A stretch of 44,003 nucleotides of DNA from assembly GCA_002449785.1 (NCBI GenBank), contig DJXP01000077.1, positions 1 to 44,003 of the forward strand, written 5' to 3'. Below are positions 15,625 through 24,691 of the stretch, one piece after another. The notes beneath the pieces were generated by a model. It saw only the letters and a list, made by a program, of their open reading frames with translations. It was not told the DNA's origin and ran no database searches. Position 1 is the first letter of the stretch; the number at the start of each line of letters is the position of its first letter. Source of the stretch: Clostridiales bacterium UBA7001 (lineage in GTDB: Bacteria; Bacillota; Clostridia; TANB77; CAG-508). Made by a program: the position numbers and the translations under genes.

Positions 15625-18225
15625 CTATATACCTCCTAACAAAGATTTGAACTCTTCTAATCCTTTCATATCAAATTCATTTCCAGTTAATTCATTAATC
15701 ATCTCTGATAATTCTTTCTCTGTTGAAACTATATCTTTATCTAATTCAATAAAAGATTTATTATACTTTTCCTCAAGTCTCCTTATATTTTTTATAAAAT
15801 CGTTTAACATTATTGTAGGTAATTTTTTAATATCATCACATAATGGAACTATCCATTTTTTCTCTAATAGTTTCAAGGCATCATCTTTATTAATTGTTTC
15901 AATTTTAGTCTTAGTATTTTTTTCCAGTCTTTCTTTTATTTCTTTAATCTTCTTTTTATATTCTTTTATTTTTTCATTTACTTTAGAAATATTTAAAATT
16001 ATTTCTTCATAAGAACCTTCATCAAATTCTGCCCCATTTTTAACCTCTTTATTTATTTTTTTAATTATCTCGTTTAGTTTTTTTGTATTAATATCCTCAG
16101 AATCTTCTTTTAATAAATTTTCCTTATCATTTATATCTATAGAATCTAATAACTCAGCTTTTTCAGTGTTAAACCCATTTAATTCACTTATATATTCTTC
16201 AAGCATTTTTTTGTCTTCATGATAATATTCGTTTTGAATCAAATCATATGGTAAAATTCTACCAACCCAACCATCTTGACATTCTTCAAGCTCTTTTTTC
16301 TTATTTTTCTTATAAATCTTGTTAGGATCAACAATATTTAATGCTTTTAGTCCTTCTTTTTGTATTATTTCAGTATCTAATAAAATATTATCCCAATTAT
16401 CGCTAAATATCTGATAAGCATCATAAAAATCAACTAGTTTAATATCAGAAAACTTTTCGCGGATTTTTTCTGTTATTATCTCCTTTTCTTTATACACATT
16501 AATTGACTCACATTTATCGATTAGTTCTGTTTTTAAATAACCATCAAAATCACTAAATATATTTTCATAAGTATTAATATAATTTATTACATCACTATTA
16601 TTAGCAATAATCTGTTCTATATCATCACTATTAATTTCTGAATATGGAATTCCTTTGCTTCTAAATAACTGTGCTTTTAATGATGGGAAGACCTTCCAAT
16701 AATCTCCCATTGAATCTATTTCATTATTTGGAATTCCTCCATACATACTACCATAAATATCACTATAATCATCTGGTATACTAGAATCAACATATCTAGG
16801 TATATTTAAGTTATAATCATTAGCTATTATTTCCTCTTTAGTAACAACTTTAGAATATTTTTTTGTACTGACTCTGCTAAAGATTGTATCCAGTATTTTC
16901 TTTATATCTTTTTCTCTTAATCTATTTTTATTACCATCTTTAATAAACCCTTTAGATGCATCAATAATAAGCACATCGTTATTTGTCCTATTTTTCTTCA
17001 ATACCATTATAATAGTTGGAATTCCAGTACCAAAAAACATATTTGCTGGTAATCCAATTATAGTATCAATATTGTCTTTATTAATTAAGTTTTCTCTTAT
17101 TTTCTTTTCTTCTCCACCTCTAAATAATACTCCATGAGGTAAAACTATTGTCATAATTCCATCTGGCTTCAAATGATATAAATTATGCAGTAAAAAAGCA
17201 TAATCAGCCTTAGATTTTGGTGCAATTCCATATTCTGTAAATCTAGGATCCACATCTGCTCCAGAAATATCCCATGTTTGAGAATATGGTGGATTAGAAA
17301 TTGCAGCATCAACTCTAACTAATTCATATGTGTTTTCTTTATCATTATCCTCAAAAAATGGCCAATCATCTGCTAAAGTATCGTTATTTCTTACAACAAT
17401 ATTTGATGGCAAAATGTCTCTCATAAGAAGATTCATTCTTGTTAAATTAAATGTATTTTTGATTAATTCTTGAGCATAATACTTTATTTTATTATTTTCA
17501 CTCATATGCTTTGCTATAGTTTGACCTATATTTATTAAAAGTGATCCTGATCCTGAAGTTGGATCATAAATGCTAATTTCGTTTTTATCTTTCAAGTGAT
17601 CTGCTACTATTTCTGACATTAATAAAGAAGCTTCATGTGGAGTATAAAACTCTCCTGCTTTCCCTGCATTTGCTGCAAAATTTTTCAATAAGAATTCATA
17701 AATAAATCCAAGCACATCATAATCTTGACTACCATCTGTAGGTATTTCAACAATTAAATCTAGTAATGAACGTGCCGCTTTAGTCCTTTCTGGATCTCCT
17801 GCACCCAAAGAATCCAAACCATTACTTAAAGTTTCAAAAATATTTGAATAAACTTTTTTATAATTTTGTCCAATGTTTTTATCAAAGGCAGTTAAAGCTA
17901 TTCTAACATCTTTTATCTGAAAATCTTTTTTTATCTTTTCATTTTCTTTATTAGAAACCCATGAAGAAAATAGATTATCTCCAGCAATAAAATAACCTAT
18001 ATGTTTTTTACAATTTTCAACTGTTTCACTGTCTTCTTCTGTTAGTTTTTTTATTTCATCCTCTGAAAAATATAGTTTTTCTTTTAAGTATTTTTCTTCT
18101 CTATATGATACATATTTATAAAAAATAAAGCCTAACATGTAATCTTTATATGCGTCTGCAGATACTTTACCTCTTAAAGCATTTGCACCAGCCCATATTT
18201 TTGATGCTAATTGTTGTTTATTCAT
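15625..18225 (-). CDS. hsdM: Type I restriction-modification methyltransferase subunit M
   Basis: An 866-residue adenine N6-methyltransferase subunit. The N-terminal helical domain occupies about residues 1-160. The SAM-binding motif I, DPTSGSGSLL, lies near residue 227 and the catalytic NPPY near residue 311, followed by YSQTWD. The protein is much longer than the roughly 520 residues of EcoR124-type HsdM: residues about 500-866 form a long charged, helical extension with coiled-coil character (the KIKEYKKKIKEIKERLEK region). Long HsdM forms of this type occur in several Bacillota. The gene starts 3 bases after the mcrC stop, with AGGAGG upstream, and is coupled to hsdS. Confidence 0.93.
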   Translation of the reverse strand: MNKQQLASKIWAGANALRGKVSADAYKDYMLGFIFYKYVSYREEKYLKEKLYFSEDEIKKLTEEDSETVENCKKHIGYFIAGDNLFSSWVSNKENEKIKKDFQIKDVRIALTAFDKNIGQNYKKVYSNIFETLSNGLDSLGAGDPERTKAARSLLDLIVEIPTDGSQDYDVLGFIYEFLLKNFAANAGKAGEFYTPHEASLLMSEIVADHLKDKNEISIYDPTSGSGSLLINIGQTIAKHMSENNKIKYYAQELIKNTFNLTRMNLLMRDILPSNIVVRNNDTLADDWPFFEDNDKENTYELVRVDAAISNPPYSQTWDISGADVDPRFTEYGIAPKSKADYAFLLHNLYHLKPDGIMTIVLPHGVLFRGGEEKKIRENLINKDNIDTIIGLPANMFFGTGIPTIIMVLKKNRTNNDVLIIDASKGFIKDGNKNRLREKDIKKILDTIFSRVSTKKYSKVVTKEEIIANDYNLNIPRYVDSSIPDDYSDIYGSMYGGIPNNEIDSMGDYWKVFPSLKAQLFRSKGIPYSEINSDDIEQIIANNSDVINYINTYENIFSDFDGYLKTELIDKCESINVYKEKEIITEKIREKFSDIKLVDFYDAYQIFSDNWDNILLDTEIIQKEGLKALNIVDPNKIYKKNKKKELEECQDGWVGRILPYDLIQNEYYHEDKKMLEEYISELNGFNTEKAELLDSIDINDKENLLKEDSEDINTKKLNEIIKKINKEVKNGAEFDEGSYEEIILNISKVNEKIKEYKKKIKEIKERLEKNTKTKIETINKDDALKLLEKKWIVPLCDDIKKLPTIMLNDFIKNIRRLEEKYNKSFIELDKDIVSTEKELSEMINELTGNEFDMKGLEEFKSLLGGI

Positions 18226-18227
18226 TA

Positions 18228-19283
18228 CTACCTCCTATTTTCTTTTATAACAGTAATACTATATAAATAATCTGATATTTTATTTAATTTTTCTTTAATA
18301 ATTTCAAAACTATTTGATAAATCTAAATCAGTTATTATAAACGTATTGTTTCCTATGATTTGTTCATTCCAACCTATATTTTCTTCGTCAGTTTTTGCAT
18401 ATAATAATAATCCCATTACATTACCAGTATTATCTATATCTTTGTTTTTTACATAAGTATATATTTGATAAATATTATTATTTCTAAATGTTTCTTTATC
18501 AAATTGTGATTGCATTATTTTTGAGTAATATTTAGCATCAATTATTAGCTTTTTATCTTTATACTCAAGCATTAAATCTGTCTGCATTATAGGAAACAAA
18601 CTTATCATTTTCTCATCTGTATCCCATTTTACTTGGGGTACTGACGGATTTAATTCTGGAAAATGATATTTATAATATTCATATAAAAATTTTTCATATA
18701 GTTTATGCATTTTTTGATCATCAATATAGTCTAAAAATTCAACTCTGTCATTCTCTTTGTTTACTATTAATCCTTCTAATATTAAATATGAGATGTTAAT
18801 TAATAATTTATAGCTACTATTATTTTTATTATATCTTATACTATTCCATTGAATAGTTTTTTTATCTAATAATTCAACATCATCAAAAAAATATAATGTT
18901 TTTCTTAAATTATTTCTGTTATCTTTAGATAATTTATTGGATTTTAACAAATAGCATGAAGCTGTTTTTATAATTCTATTTAAATAACTATTTGTTGAAT
19001 AGTCGTCAAAAGTACAAACAATTCTTTTATTTAATAAGGATTTTCTTTTAATAGTTTCAGATAAATCAATTTTTCCCTTTACTGTTGATATTTCATCGCT
19101 ATATTCAATGTATTCCCTATTTATCCCCTTTTTTATTTGATAATTTATTCCTCTTGTTATCATAACTGCAAACATATCATATATATTATCAAATTCTTCG
19201 GTTCCAACTTTCGAAATATCTGTTTTATTGAGGATTCTAAATGCATATGCTAACATCCAATAAATGTTCTTTACATTAATCAT
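18228..19283 (-). CDS. mcrC: McrC-like nuclease subunit of an McrBC system
   Basis: A 351-residue protein of the McrC family, the nuclease partner of the McrB motor that cuts DNA carrying modified bases. The N-terminal part (INVKNIYWMLAYAF, then a TVKGKIDLSE segment near residues 66-77) is typical. The C-terminal PD-(D/E)xK core is QTDLMLEYKDKKLIIDAKYY (about residues 232-251), with the catalytic Asp, Asp and Lys present. An AGGAG site precedes the ATG, and the gene lies 6 bases after mcrB. The order mcrB-mcrC followed by hsdMSR in one transcript joins modification-dependent and modification-blocked restriction. Confidence 0.9.
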   Translation of the reverse strand: MINVKNIYWMLAYAFRILNKTDISKVGTEEFDNIYDMFAVMITRGINYQIKKGINREYIEYSDEISTVKGKIDLSETIKRKSLLNKRIVCTFDDYSTNSYLNRIIKTASCYLLKSNKLSKDNRNNLRKTLYFFDDVELLDKKTIQWNSIRYNKNNSSYKLLINISYLILEGLIVNKENDRVEFLDYIDDQKMHKLYEKFLYEYYKYHFPELNPSVPQVKWDTDEKMISLFPIMQTDLMLEYKDKKLIIDAKYYSKIMQSQFDKETFRNNNIYQIYTYVKNKDIDNTGNVMGLLLYAKTDEENIGWNEQIIGNNTFIITDLDLSNSFEIIKEKLNKISDYLYSITVIKENRR

Positions 19284-19289
19284 ATACTT

Positions 19290-21743
19290 TTATTCTCCTA
19301 ACAATCTATCTTCCCACTCTTTTACTTTATTGGGTTCGTCAAACCAGTATTCTTTTATCATTGGTATTATTTCAAATTTTATTATTGATTCAATCTCAGT
19401 ATCAGAACCTCCATTTAAATTACAAAAATAACTATGTCCAATCTCAAAACCTTCCCCTAATGAAGTATCATTCGAAATATCTATGTTTAATTGCTTAATA
19501 TTATCAATAGTGGTGTTTAAAAATTCATTATCAAAATTATCAATATATTCATTAAATTTTGAATTATCATAAGCAGGTTTAATGGTATAGAAAGCAAATC
19601 TTCTTCTTAATGCATAATCCATCATTGCTAAACTTCTATCAGCTGTATTCATCATTCCAATAATATAAATATTCTCTGGAATATAAAAATCAACTTTTGA
19701 ATAAGGAAGTTTTAAATAATGTTCCTTTCCTCTTTTATCACTCTCTATAAGCATTAATAGTTCACCAAATATTTTACTTAAATTTCCTCTATTGATTTCA
19801 TCTATTATGCAGAAAAACTTTTCATTTGGATTATCTGCTGCCTTTTGGCATAATGTATAAAAGATTCCTTCTTCAAGTAAAAAACCTTTATCATTAGGTC
19901 TATAGCCTTCAATAAAATCTTCATAAGAATAGCTTTGATGAAATTGAATATTAACAATATTAGCACTCTTAGTTTCTCCTATAATTGACCATGCTAATCT
20001 GTTAGCCATATAAGTTTTTCCAACTCCAGGTGCACCTTGTAAGATGATATTCTTTTTTCTATCTAATAATTCAGTAATTATATTGTATTCTTCTTCATCG
20101 AAATAAACTTCTTCCAAAAAGTTTTTCTTTGAATACGTGTTAATCTTTTCTGTTTTTATTTCATTGTTATCGTTAATAATAGAATTTATATAATATATAG
20201 TTTCATTTGTTAGCTTTTGAGAACCTTGTACTGATTTTATTCCATGTTGCTTCAAAGACCTTATATCCAATCCATCATAATCAGTTAAATCATAATCTTC
20301 TTCGTCAAATTCAACTGTCATATATTTCTCATAATTACCATAGTAAGTATCATCAATAACATAGTTACTATCATCAATTCTGTTTTGGGTATTTACTTCT
20401 TTTATATGTCCTTTAAAACAAATCCTACTTTCAGGATCTGAAACATATATGTAAACAGTTTCGCCAATACTAATATTCGCAAATACTTGTTTCCAAGTTA
20501 TTGTTTTTAATTCTGGTACAGCATCAAATATTTTATACATATTAGGATTACAAGGTAGTAAATATGAATTGTTATTTTTTTCAATTTTTCCATTCATTAA
20601 ATCGATTAATCTTTCAGGGTAACCTTCATATTTTGTTAAGTCGGTTAAAGTCTTCATTACAACATTATGTTCATTATAATCCCTTAAGTCCCAATATCCT
20701 GTTCTAATCCATTCTACTTTTCTTGTATGTCTATATGTATTTCTGTTTTCATCGTAATAATAATCGGATGTAATTTTTCCATATCCTAACAATATTGAAC
20801 GACCTTGTTTTACTATGACTAAATCATCGATTTTCATTTCATTTGCAAACTCATATAAAGCCAAAGAATCATTCATTCTTGATTTTATTTCGCCGTTTGC
20901 TTCATTTAATTTATTTGCAATATCTTCCCTTGATGTATATTTTTTTAAATCATCAATTTCATCCCAACCTAAAAGTATAGCACTATTATTTATACAGTCA
21001 TCCCAATATTTAGCATTTTCACCTGGAGCATAAATCCATATTTTTCTTTCATTTCTATTTGTATTGTTGTTTTTCTTTAAATAATATGTTCCCATATAGA
21101 ATAATAAATCCATTGTTAAAACATGATAGCTTTCATCCTTATAACTATTCTCGTTTATGGAATTGCTTAGCATTTTCTTTAATTCAGTATCTTGACTTAT
21201 ATGATCTTTAACCAAATTACACATGTCGAAAAAGTTGCTTAATTCTTTTGCTTTATTTGAATCTTTAATATTATAGTTTAATACTTTTGCATTATTTCTT
21301 TGAACAGATGCTTTATAAATATAGTATTTTTCAGGATATCTAAAACTTAAATATACACTAATAGAATGAGAATCTTGATAATCATGTTTACTAGAGTCCC
21401 AGTATTTAAGTAATAATTCTTTTGAGCTGTCAGTAAATAACTTGTATCTATTTTCCAAAGGCAGTGATTCATCAAACAAATTCATAAACATTGATTTAAC
21501 TCGTTCTGGATCTTTCTCAGCCATTGCTACAATCATTCCCTTAGCATAATAATAACTAGATGTTAATAAATTTTCAGCACCACTTAATGATTTGTTTAGC
21601 ATATCACTAAAATTTTCAGCATTTATATTCCAATTATCTTGAAATATTTTTATTGCTTCCCATTTATATATTTCATCCTTAATATTATTTGGAAAATCTT
21701 CTTTGTAGCTTATAACAATTTCATCTAATTTTGAAAAATCCAT
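19290..21743 (-). CDS. mcrB: McrB-like AAA+ motor with modified-base reader domains
   Basis: An 817-residue protein. The C-terminal third is the McrB AAA+ GTPase: Walker A GAPGVGKT near residue 572, Walker B FCIIDEINRG, and the McrB signature MNTADRS near residue 701. Upstream are two segments that look like EVE/YTH-fold readers: KIWIYAPGENAKYWDDC (from about residue 231) with a DLVIVKQGRSILLGYGKI strand pair, and a second from about residue 405 (TWKQVFANISIGETVYIYV). The N-terminal 200 residues are helical. Such readers bind modified cytosine flipped from DNA. Start: ATG with GAGGGG upstream, 15 bases after the glycosylase-like gene. It is expected to form the DNA-translocating ring with McrC. 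Confidence 0.88.
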   Translation of the reverse strand: MDFSKLDEIVISYKEDFPNNIKDEIYKWEAIKIFQDNWNINAENFSDMLNKSLSGAENLLTSSYYYAKGMIVAMAEKDPERVKSMFMNLFDESLPLENRYKLFTDSSKELLLKYWDSSKHDYQDSHSISVYLSFRYPEKYYIYKASVQRNNAKVLNYNIKDSNKAKELSNFFDMCNLVKDHISQDTELKKMLSNSINENSYKDESYHVLTMDLLFYMGTYYLKKNNNTNRNERKIWIYAPGENAKYWDDCINNSAILLGWDEIDDLKKYTSREDIANKLNEANGEIKSRMNDSLALYEFANEMKIDDLVIVKQGRSILLGYGKITSDYYYDENRNTYRHTRKVEWIRTGYWDLRDYNEHNVVMKTLTDLTKYEGYPERLIDLMNGKIEKNNNSYLLPCNPNMYKIFDAVPELKTITWKQVFANISIGETVYIYVSDPESRICFKGHIKEVNTQNRIDDSNYVIDDTYYGNYEKYMTVEFDEEDYDLTDYDGLDIRSLKQHGIKSVQGSQKLTNETIYYINSIINDNNEIKTEKINTYSKKNFLEEVYFDEEEYNIITELLDRKKNIILQGAPGVGKTYMANRLAWSIIGETKSANIVNIQFHQSYSYEDFIEGYRPNDKGFLLEEGIFYTLCQKAADNPNEKFFCIIDEINRGNLSKIFGELLMLIESDKRGKEHYLKLPYSKVDFYIPENIYIIGMMNTADRSLAMMDYALRRRFAFYTIKPAYDNSKFNEYIDNFDNEFLNTTIDNIKQLNIDISNDTSLGEGFEIGHSYFCNLNGGSDTEIESIIKFEIIPMIKEYWFDEPNKVKEWEDRLLGE

Positions 21744-21758
21744 AATTAATTACCCCTC

Positions 21759-22562
21759 TTATCTATAGTTTAATTTCATATATTCTAAATAATCTTTTTT
21801 GTGTGGTTTTATCTCTATATCTCTATTATTGCTATCTTTATCCAAGTAAAATTTACCTGAACAAATAAGCCATAATATCTTATCTAATTCGTATGATGTA
21901 TGTCCACTTTTCTCAGCTATTTCCACTATTGTTTCAAATACTTCCATTACATTACTTTCACATAAATTAAGTCCTGTACATATATCCATAATATGAACAT
22001 CAGGTTTTGGATAATTTAAATATCCTAACTCCTTAACGAAATCACAAGCTAAAGCAAAACCAATTCCACTAACTTTTGTTGAAATAACTAGTGGTAAGGC
22101 GACTCTTGTTTTAGGATTTGAATTGTAAACATCTAAGTAATTAGTAAAAAGCTCAAAAGAATCAAAGCCTTTTAAATACTTAGCTCCATCAATAATTGAA
22201 TTTGACCACTTATACCAACTATTATATTTTATATTTTCATTAGCAATACTGAATTTAAATTCATCATGAAAAACCTTAAATAAATCTTCTACACTTTGAT
22301 TGGCTATCCAATTTAAATCGTAATTATGTAGTAGTTCTTTTATTTTTTCTTTTCTTTCTCCAAACTTTATAAATCTAGGCATTCCTTGGTAGTTTTGAGC
22401 AGATATTATTAATCTTTCAAAAACATCTTCCAAACTATTAGCGTTTCTATTGTCCCCAATAAAATATTTTTCTAAATCATTTTCTTTTATATTTTCAGGT
22501 AATATAGATAATAAATAGTTATAAGATAGATTGTAAAATAATAAGCATTTTTCTTTTTCCAT
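21759..22562 (-). CDS. HhH-GPD DNA glycosylase-like protein
   Basis: A 267-residue, mostly helical protein. Residues 160-195 resemble the helix-hairpin-helix and catalytic loop of the EndoIII/OGG1 superfamily: TKVSGIGFALACDFVKELG, then PKPDVHIMDI with Asp188 where the catalytic Asp lies. The position usually taken by Lys in bifunctional glycosylases is Ala170. If the fold is right, this would be a monofunctional glycosylase that removes a base without cutting the backbone. It sits directly upstream of mcrB, so it may act on the same modified phage DNA. I rely on one motif region; the rest of the protein is unfamiliar. Confidence 0.6.
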   Translation of the reverse strand: MEKEKCLLFYNLSYNYLLSILPENIKENDLEKYFIGDNRNANSLEDVFERLIISAQNYQGMPRFIKFGERKEKIKELLHNYDLNWIANQSVEDLFKVFHDEFKFSIANENIKYNSWYKWSNSIIDGAKYLKGFDSFELFTNYLDVYNSNPKTRVALPLVISTKVSGIGFALACDFVKELGYLNYPKPDVHIMDICTGLNLCESNVMEVFETIVEIAEKSGHTSYELDKILWLICSGKFYLDKDSNNRDIEIKPHKKDYLEYMKLNYR

Positions 22563-22582
22563 TTATTCATCCTTTCATTTTC

Positions 22583-22819
22583 TTAATCATTTGTTTTCTC
22601 ATATAAATAATCTGCAATTTTTTCTAATAATCTTGTTGTTTCTGTTTCTTTATAATCATTTCCTTCTAAAGACTCATTTGCCTTATCATATAAAAATTCC
22701 ATAAAGTCTAAAGCATCTTCCATAGACATATCATCTACTCTAGAAAGATAATAATCAATTTTGGTGTTTTTTAAACTTTTTAGCTTATTAATATCAGTTT
22801 TACTAATATCTATTTTCAT
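22583..22819 (-). CDS. Hypothetical small protein
   Basis: A 78-residue acidic helical protein (SMEDALDFMEFLYDKANESL in the middle). The ATG at 22819 follows GAGGTG, the site formed by the last codons of the macrodomain gene, so the two are coupled. I recognise no family. Being packed between the macrodomain gene and the glycosylase-like gene suggests it is a partner of one of them. Confidence 0.6.
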   Translation of the reverse strand: MKIDISKTDINKLKSLKNTKIDYYLSRVDDMSMEDALDFMEFLYDKANESLEGNDYKETETTRLLEKIADYLYEKTND

Positions 22820-22820
22820 T

Positions 22821-23726
22821 TTACACCTCATCATTGTTAACTAAACTATTTAATCTACTGCTTAATTTTACTAATACGTTGTTTTTTATTCCACCGTCTA
22901 TCATTCCATCACAAAACCTTTCTCCTCTTATGTAGTATGTAAAGTAGCTTAATATTTCATCAATAGATAATTCGTCTATATTTTTATCTTTTATAGTATT
23001 GTAGTTTTCTAGATAATTTTGATCTGTTAAATCAAAATCATACATTTGTTGTATCCATTCCATTACATTTTCATTATACTCTGGAAAACCAAGTCTAATT
23101 ACTTCTCCATCTTTTTGTGATTGATGCCATGTCGCAATATCTGTATCCGTTAAAATATTAAGTTTTTTACACCTATCAACTACTAGATTATCAAGTTTAT
23201 ATTCCTTAAATATTTTTAATGCTTCATTATATTCATTCTCTGTATATGCACATAATAATACTTTAATACTGTGTTCTTTATGACTTTCATTATATTTTAT
23301 ATATGCTTCTATACATTGCTTGGTTGATTCTCTAACAGGATTTTCCAGTCTTCCTCTAAAAATTCCAGAACTAATTAGTGGAAAAGAGATTGAATATAAA
23401 AACTTGTCTTTTAGCAATTTCATTGAATTATAATAAGCTAAATTCAATTTATCAAAAGCATTTGGTGTTATACCGAAATTTGGACCAACAGCATGTATAA
23501 TGTTTCTAGCATTATTCATATTAAATGCAGGAGTAATTACAGCATCTCCATCATTTAAAGGAAGTTTATACTCTTTACATGCTTTATTTAATTTAATATA
23601 TCCTGCTTTTTTAAATATTGCACCACATATTCCACCACCTGACATTAATTGTCTATTAGCAGCATTTACAACAGCATCTACTTCTTGATCCGCACATGAC
23701 CCATGTATAAGTTTTATAATACTCAT
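22821..23726 (-). CDS. Macrodomain (ADP-ribose) protein fused to a DUF6508-like domain
   Basis: A 301-residue protein. Residues 1-175 are a macrodomain: VDAVVNAANRQLMSGGGICG carries the adenine- and ribose-binding loops, and PLISSGIFRGRLENP the phosphate loop. Macrodomains bind ADP-ribose or remove it from proteins, nucleic acids or O-acetyl esters. Residues about 200-295 look like DUF6508: GEVIRLGFPEYNENVMEWIQ, then YFTYYIRGERFCDGMIDGG. In phage-defence settings such a protein could reverse or sense ADP-ribosylation. It lies within the restriction operon, just after three small proteins. The substrate cannot be told from sequence. Confidence 0.85.
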   Translation of the reverse strand: MSIIKLIHGSCADQEVDAVVNAANRQLMSGGGICGAIFKKAGYIKLNKACKEYKLPLNDGDAVITPAFNMNNARNIIHAVGPNFGITPNAFDKLNLAYYNSMKLLKDKFLYSISFPLISSGIFRGRLENPVRESTKQCIEAYIKYNESHKEHSIKVLLCAYTENEYNEALKIFKEYKLDNLVVDRCKKLNILTDTDIATWHQSQKDGEVIRLGFPEYNENVMEWIQQMYDFDLTDQNYLENYNTIKDKNIDELSIDEILSYFTYYIRGERFCDGMIDGGIKNNVLVKLSSRLNSLVNNDEV

Positions 23727-23761
23727 AAAATAATCACTACTTTCACTTTTATATATGATTT

Positions 23762-23971
23762 CTAACTTCTTAATCCCATTCCTAAGCGTTGCAACTCATA
23801 ATCTATTTCATCTATAGATTGAAGTTCTATTCCTATATTTTTTAATTCTTTTCTAGAAATATTTGATAATTCTCCAAGTGTATCAATATGGTTATTTTTC
23901 ATTGTTTCGATTTGATTATCTTTTAAAAATAAAAATCTGTTAATTGATTGTTTTTCATATTTGTTATCCAT
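23762..23971 (-). CDS. Small protein resembling the RNA polymerase alpha C-terminal domain
   Basis: A 69-residue protein. Its body, LKDNQIETMKNNHIDTLGEL (residues 16-35) followed by ISRKELKNIGIELQSIDEID and LQRLGMGL, matches the helix pattern of the alpha-CTD fold: a first helix, a helix-hairpin-helix with the N-I-x-T-x-G-x-L step, and a final L-x-x-L-G-(L/M)-x-L. In RNA polymerase this domain binds UP-element DNA and activators. Here it stands alone, directly after a sigma-region-3-like gene. It could modulate host transcription or be a simple DNA-binding helper. Pattern recognition only. Confidence 0.55.
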   Translation of the reverse strand: MDNKYEKQSINRFLFLKDNQIETMKNNHIDTLGELSNISRKELKNIGIELQSIDEIDYELQRLGMGLRS

Positions 23972-23976
23972 TTTAG

Positions 23977-24297
23977 TTACTCATCCTTCATATATTTTTG
24001 TATATCTCTTATTTCCTTTTTAGCTTTTCTAATTTCTCTGGCTTTAATAATATCTTCTTTAGTATGCTTGTTAGTTTTTAAACCAAGTACATGTTCTAAT
24101 TCATTATCCTGTCTTTCAATTTCTTCAAGTATTTCTTTTACTTCGAGGATTTTTTCAATTGGTTCTTCCAATATATTTGCAATTTCTTCATTAGTTGGTT
24201 CTCTTCTATTATTTTTTTTGAACTTAAAAATAAATCTTTGAATCTTATTTATTCTATTAACAATTTCAATTAATTCTTCTTTGCTATATTTCTTCAT
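23977..24297 (-). CDS. Small protein resembling sigma-70 region 3
   Basis: A 106-residue charged helical protein. Residues 16-60 read like sigma-70 region 3: INKIQRFIFKFKKNNRREPT, then NEEIANILEEPIEKILEVKE (compare the usual R-E-P-T-x-E-E-I-A-x-x-L). Regions 2 and 4 are missing. The ATG overlaps the TAA of the upstream gene. It lies second in the defence operon and precedes the alpha-CTD-like gene, so the two fragments of transcription machinery are side by side. A role in controlling the operon or the host polymerase is possible but unproven. Confidence 0.55.
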   Translation of the reverse strand: MKKYSKEELIEIVNRINKIQRFIFKFKKNNRREPTNEEIANILEEPIEKILEVKEILEEIERQDNELEHVLGLKTNKHTKEDIIKAREIRKAKKEIRDIQKYMKDE

Positions 24298-24590
24298 TAC
24301 TTTATCTCATCATCACTGAATATTTTTTCTTTAAATTTGTTATTTACTTCGTTCTCTAAAAATCTTTTATAATCTTCCCATGTTTCCCCTTCTTCATTTT
24401 TCTCACGAGGATATGTTTTAAATAATTCTTTATAGTATGATAATAAAATATGAACAGATTCAGGAACGTCTTTTCTTCCATAGTACATTATACTTTTTGA
24501 GAGTGCTTCTTCAATTTGTTTTCTAAGTTCACTTTTTTCTTCTTCAGATAAGTCATTATTTTTATTTTTTAACAAATGAATCAACCTCAT
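24297..24590 (-). CDS. Hypothetical small protein heading the defence operon
   Basis: A 97-residue charged protein (LSEEEKSELRKQIEEALSKS, then YYGRKDVPESVHILLSYYKE) with no recognisable domain. Its ATG lies 23 bases downstream of the -10 element of the 55-bp repeated promoter and has only a weak GAAAG site. It is the first gene of a tightly packed unit reaching to hsdR at 11312, about 13.3 kb. Its length and charge suggest a regulator or structural partner of the two small proteins that follow. Confidence 0.6.
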   Translation of the reverse strand: MRLIHLLKNKNNDLSEEEKSELRKQIEEALSKSIMYYGRKDVPESVHILLSYYKELFKTYPREKNEEGETWEDYKRFLENEVNNKFKEKIFSDDEIK

Positions 24591-24599
24591 CTTTCAAAT

Positions 24600-24654
24600 A
24601 TCATTTTTCCTTATTAAATCACATAATTGAAGATTTTTCAATGCAAAAATAAAA
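24600..24654 (-). repeat. 55-bp repeated promoter, copy 1 (head of the restriction operon)
   Basis: A perfect 55-base direct copy of 29337-29391. On the minus strand it contains TTGAAA (24636-24641), 17 bases, and TTTAAT (24613-24618). A small palindrome TTGAA-N5-TTCAA (24627-24641) overlaps the -35 and may be an operator. It precedes the restriction operon by a short leader. A related promoter lies at 30628-30656. Confidence 0.8.
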
Positions 24655-24686
24655 ATGACATTTTATGATTTCAAAATGTCATTTTT
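24651..24686 (-). terminator. Rho-independent terminator of the Mokosh-like unit
   Basis: A perfect 14-bp stem (24651-24664 and 24673-24686) with an 8-base loop and T-rich ends on both strands. It overlaps the first four bases of the 55-bp repeat. It ends the unit with the PC4-like gene just before the next promoter. Confidence 0.85.
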
Positions 24687-24691
24687 AAAAA

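Noticed and set aside
15647..16012. Open frame of 121 codons on the plus strand within hsdM
   Set aside because: It is antisense to a well-supported coding region, is hydrophobic and Ser/Ile/Phe-rich as expected for a mirror of charged codons, and has no family resemblance.
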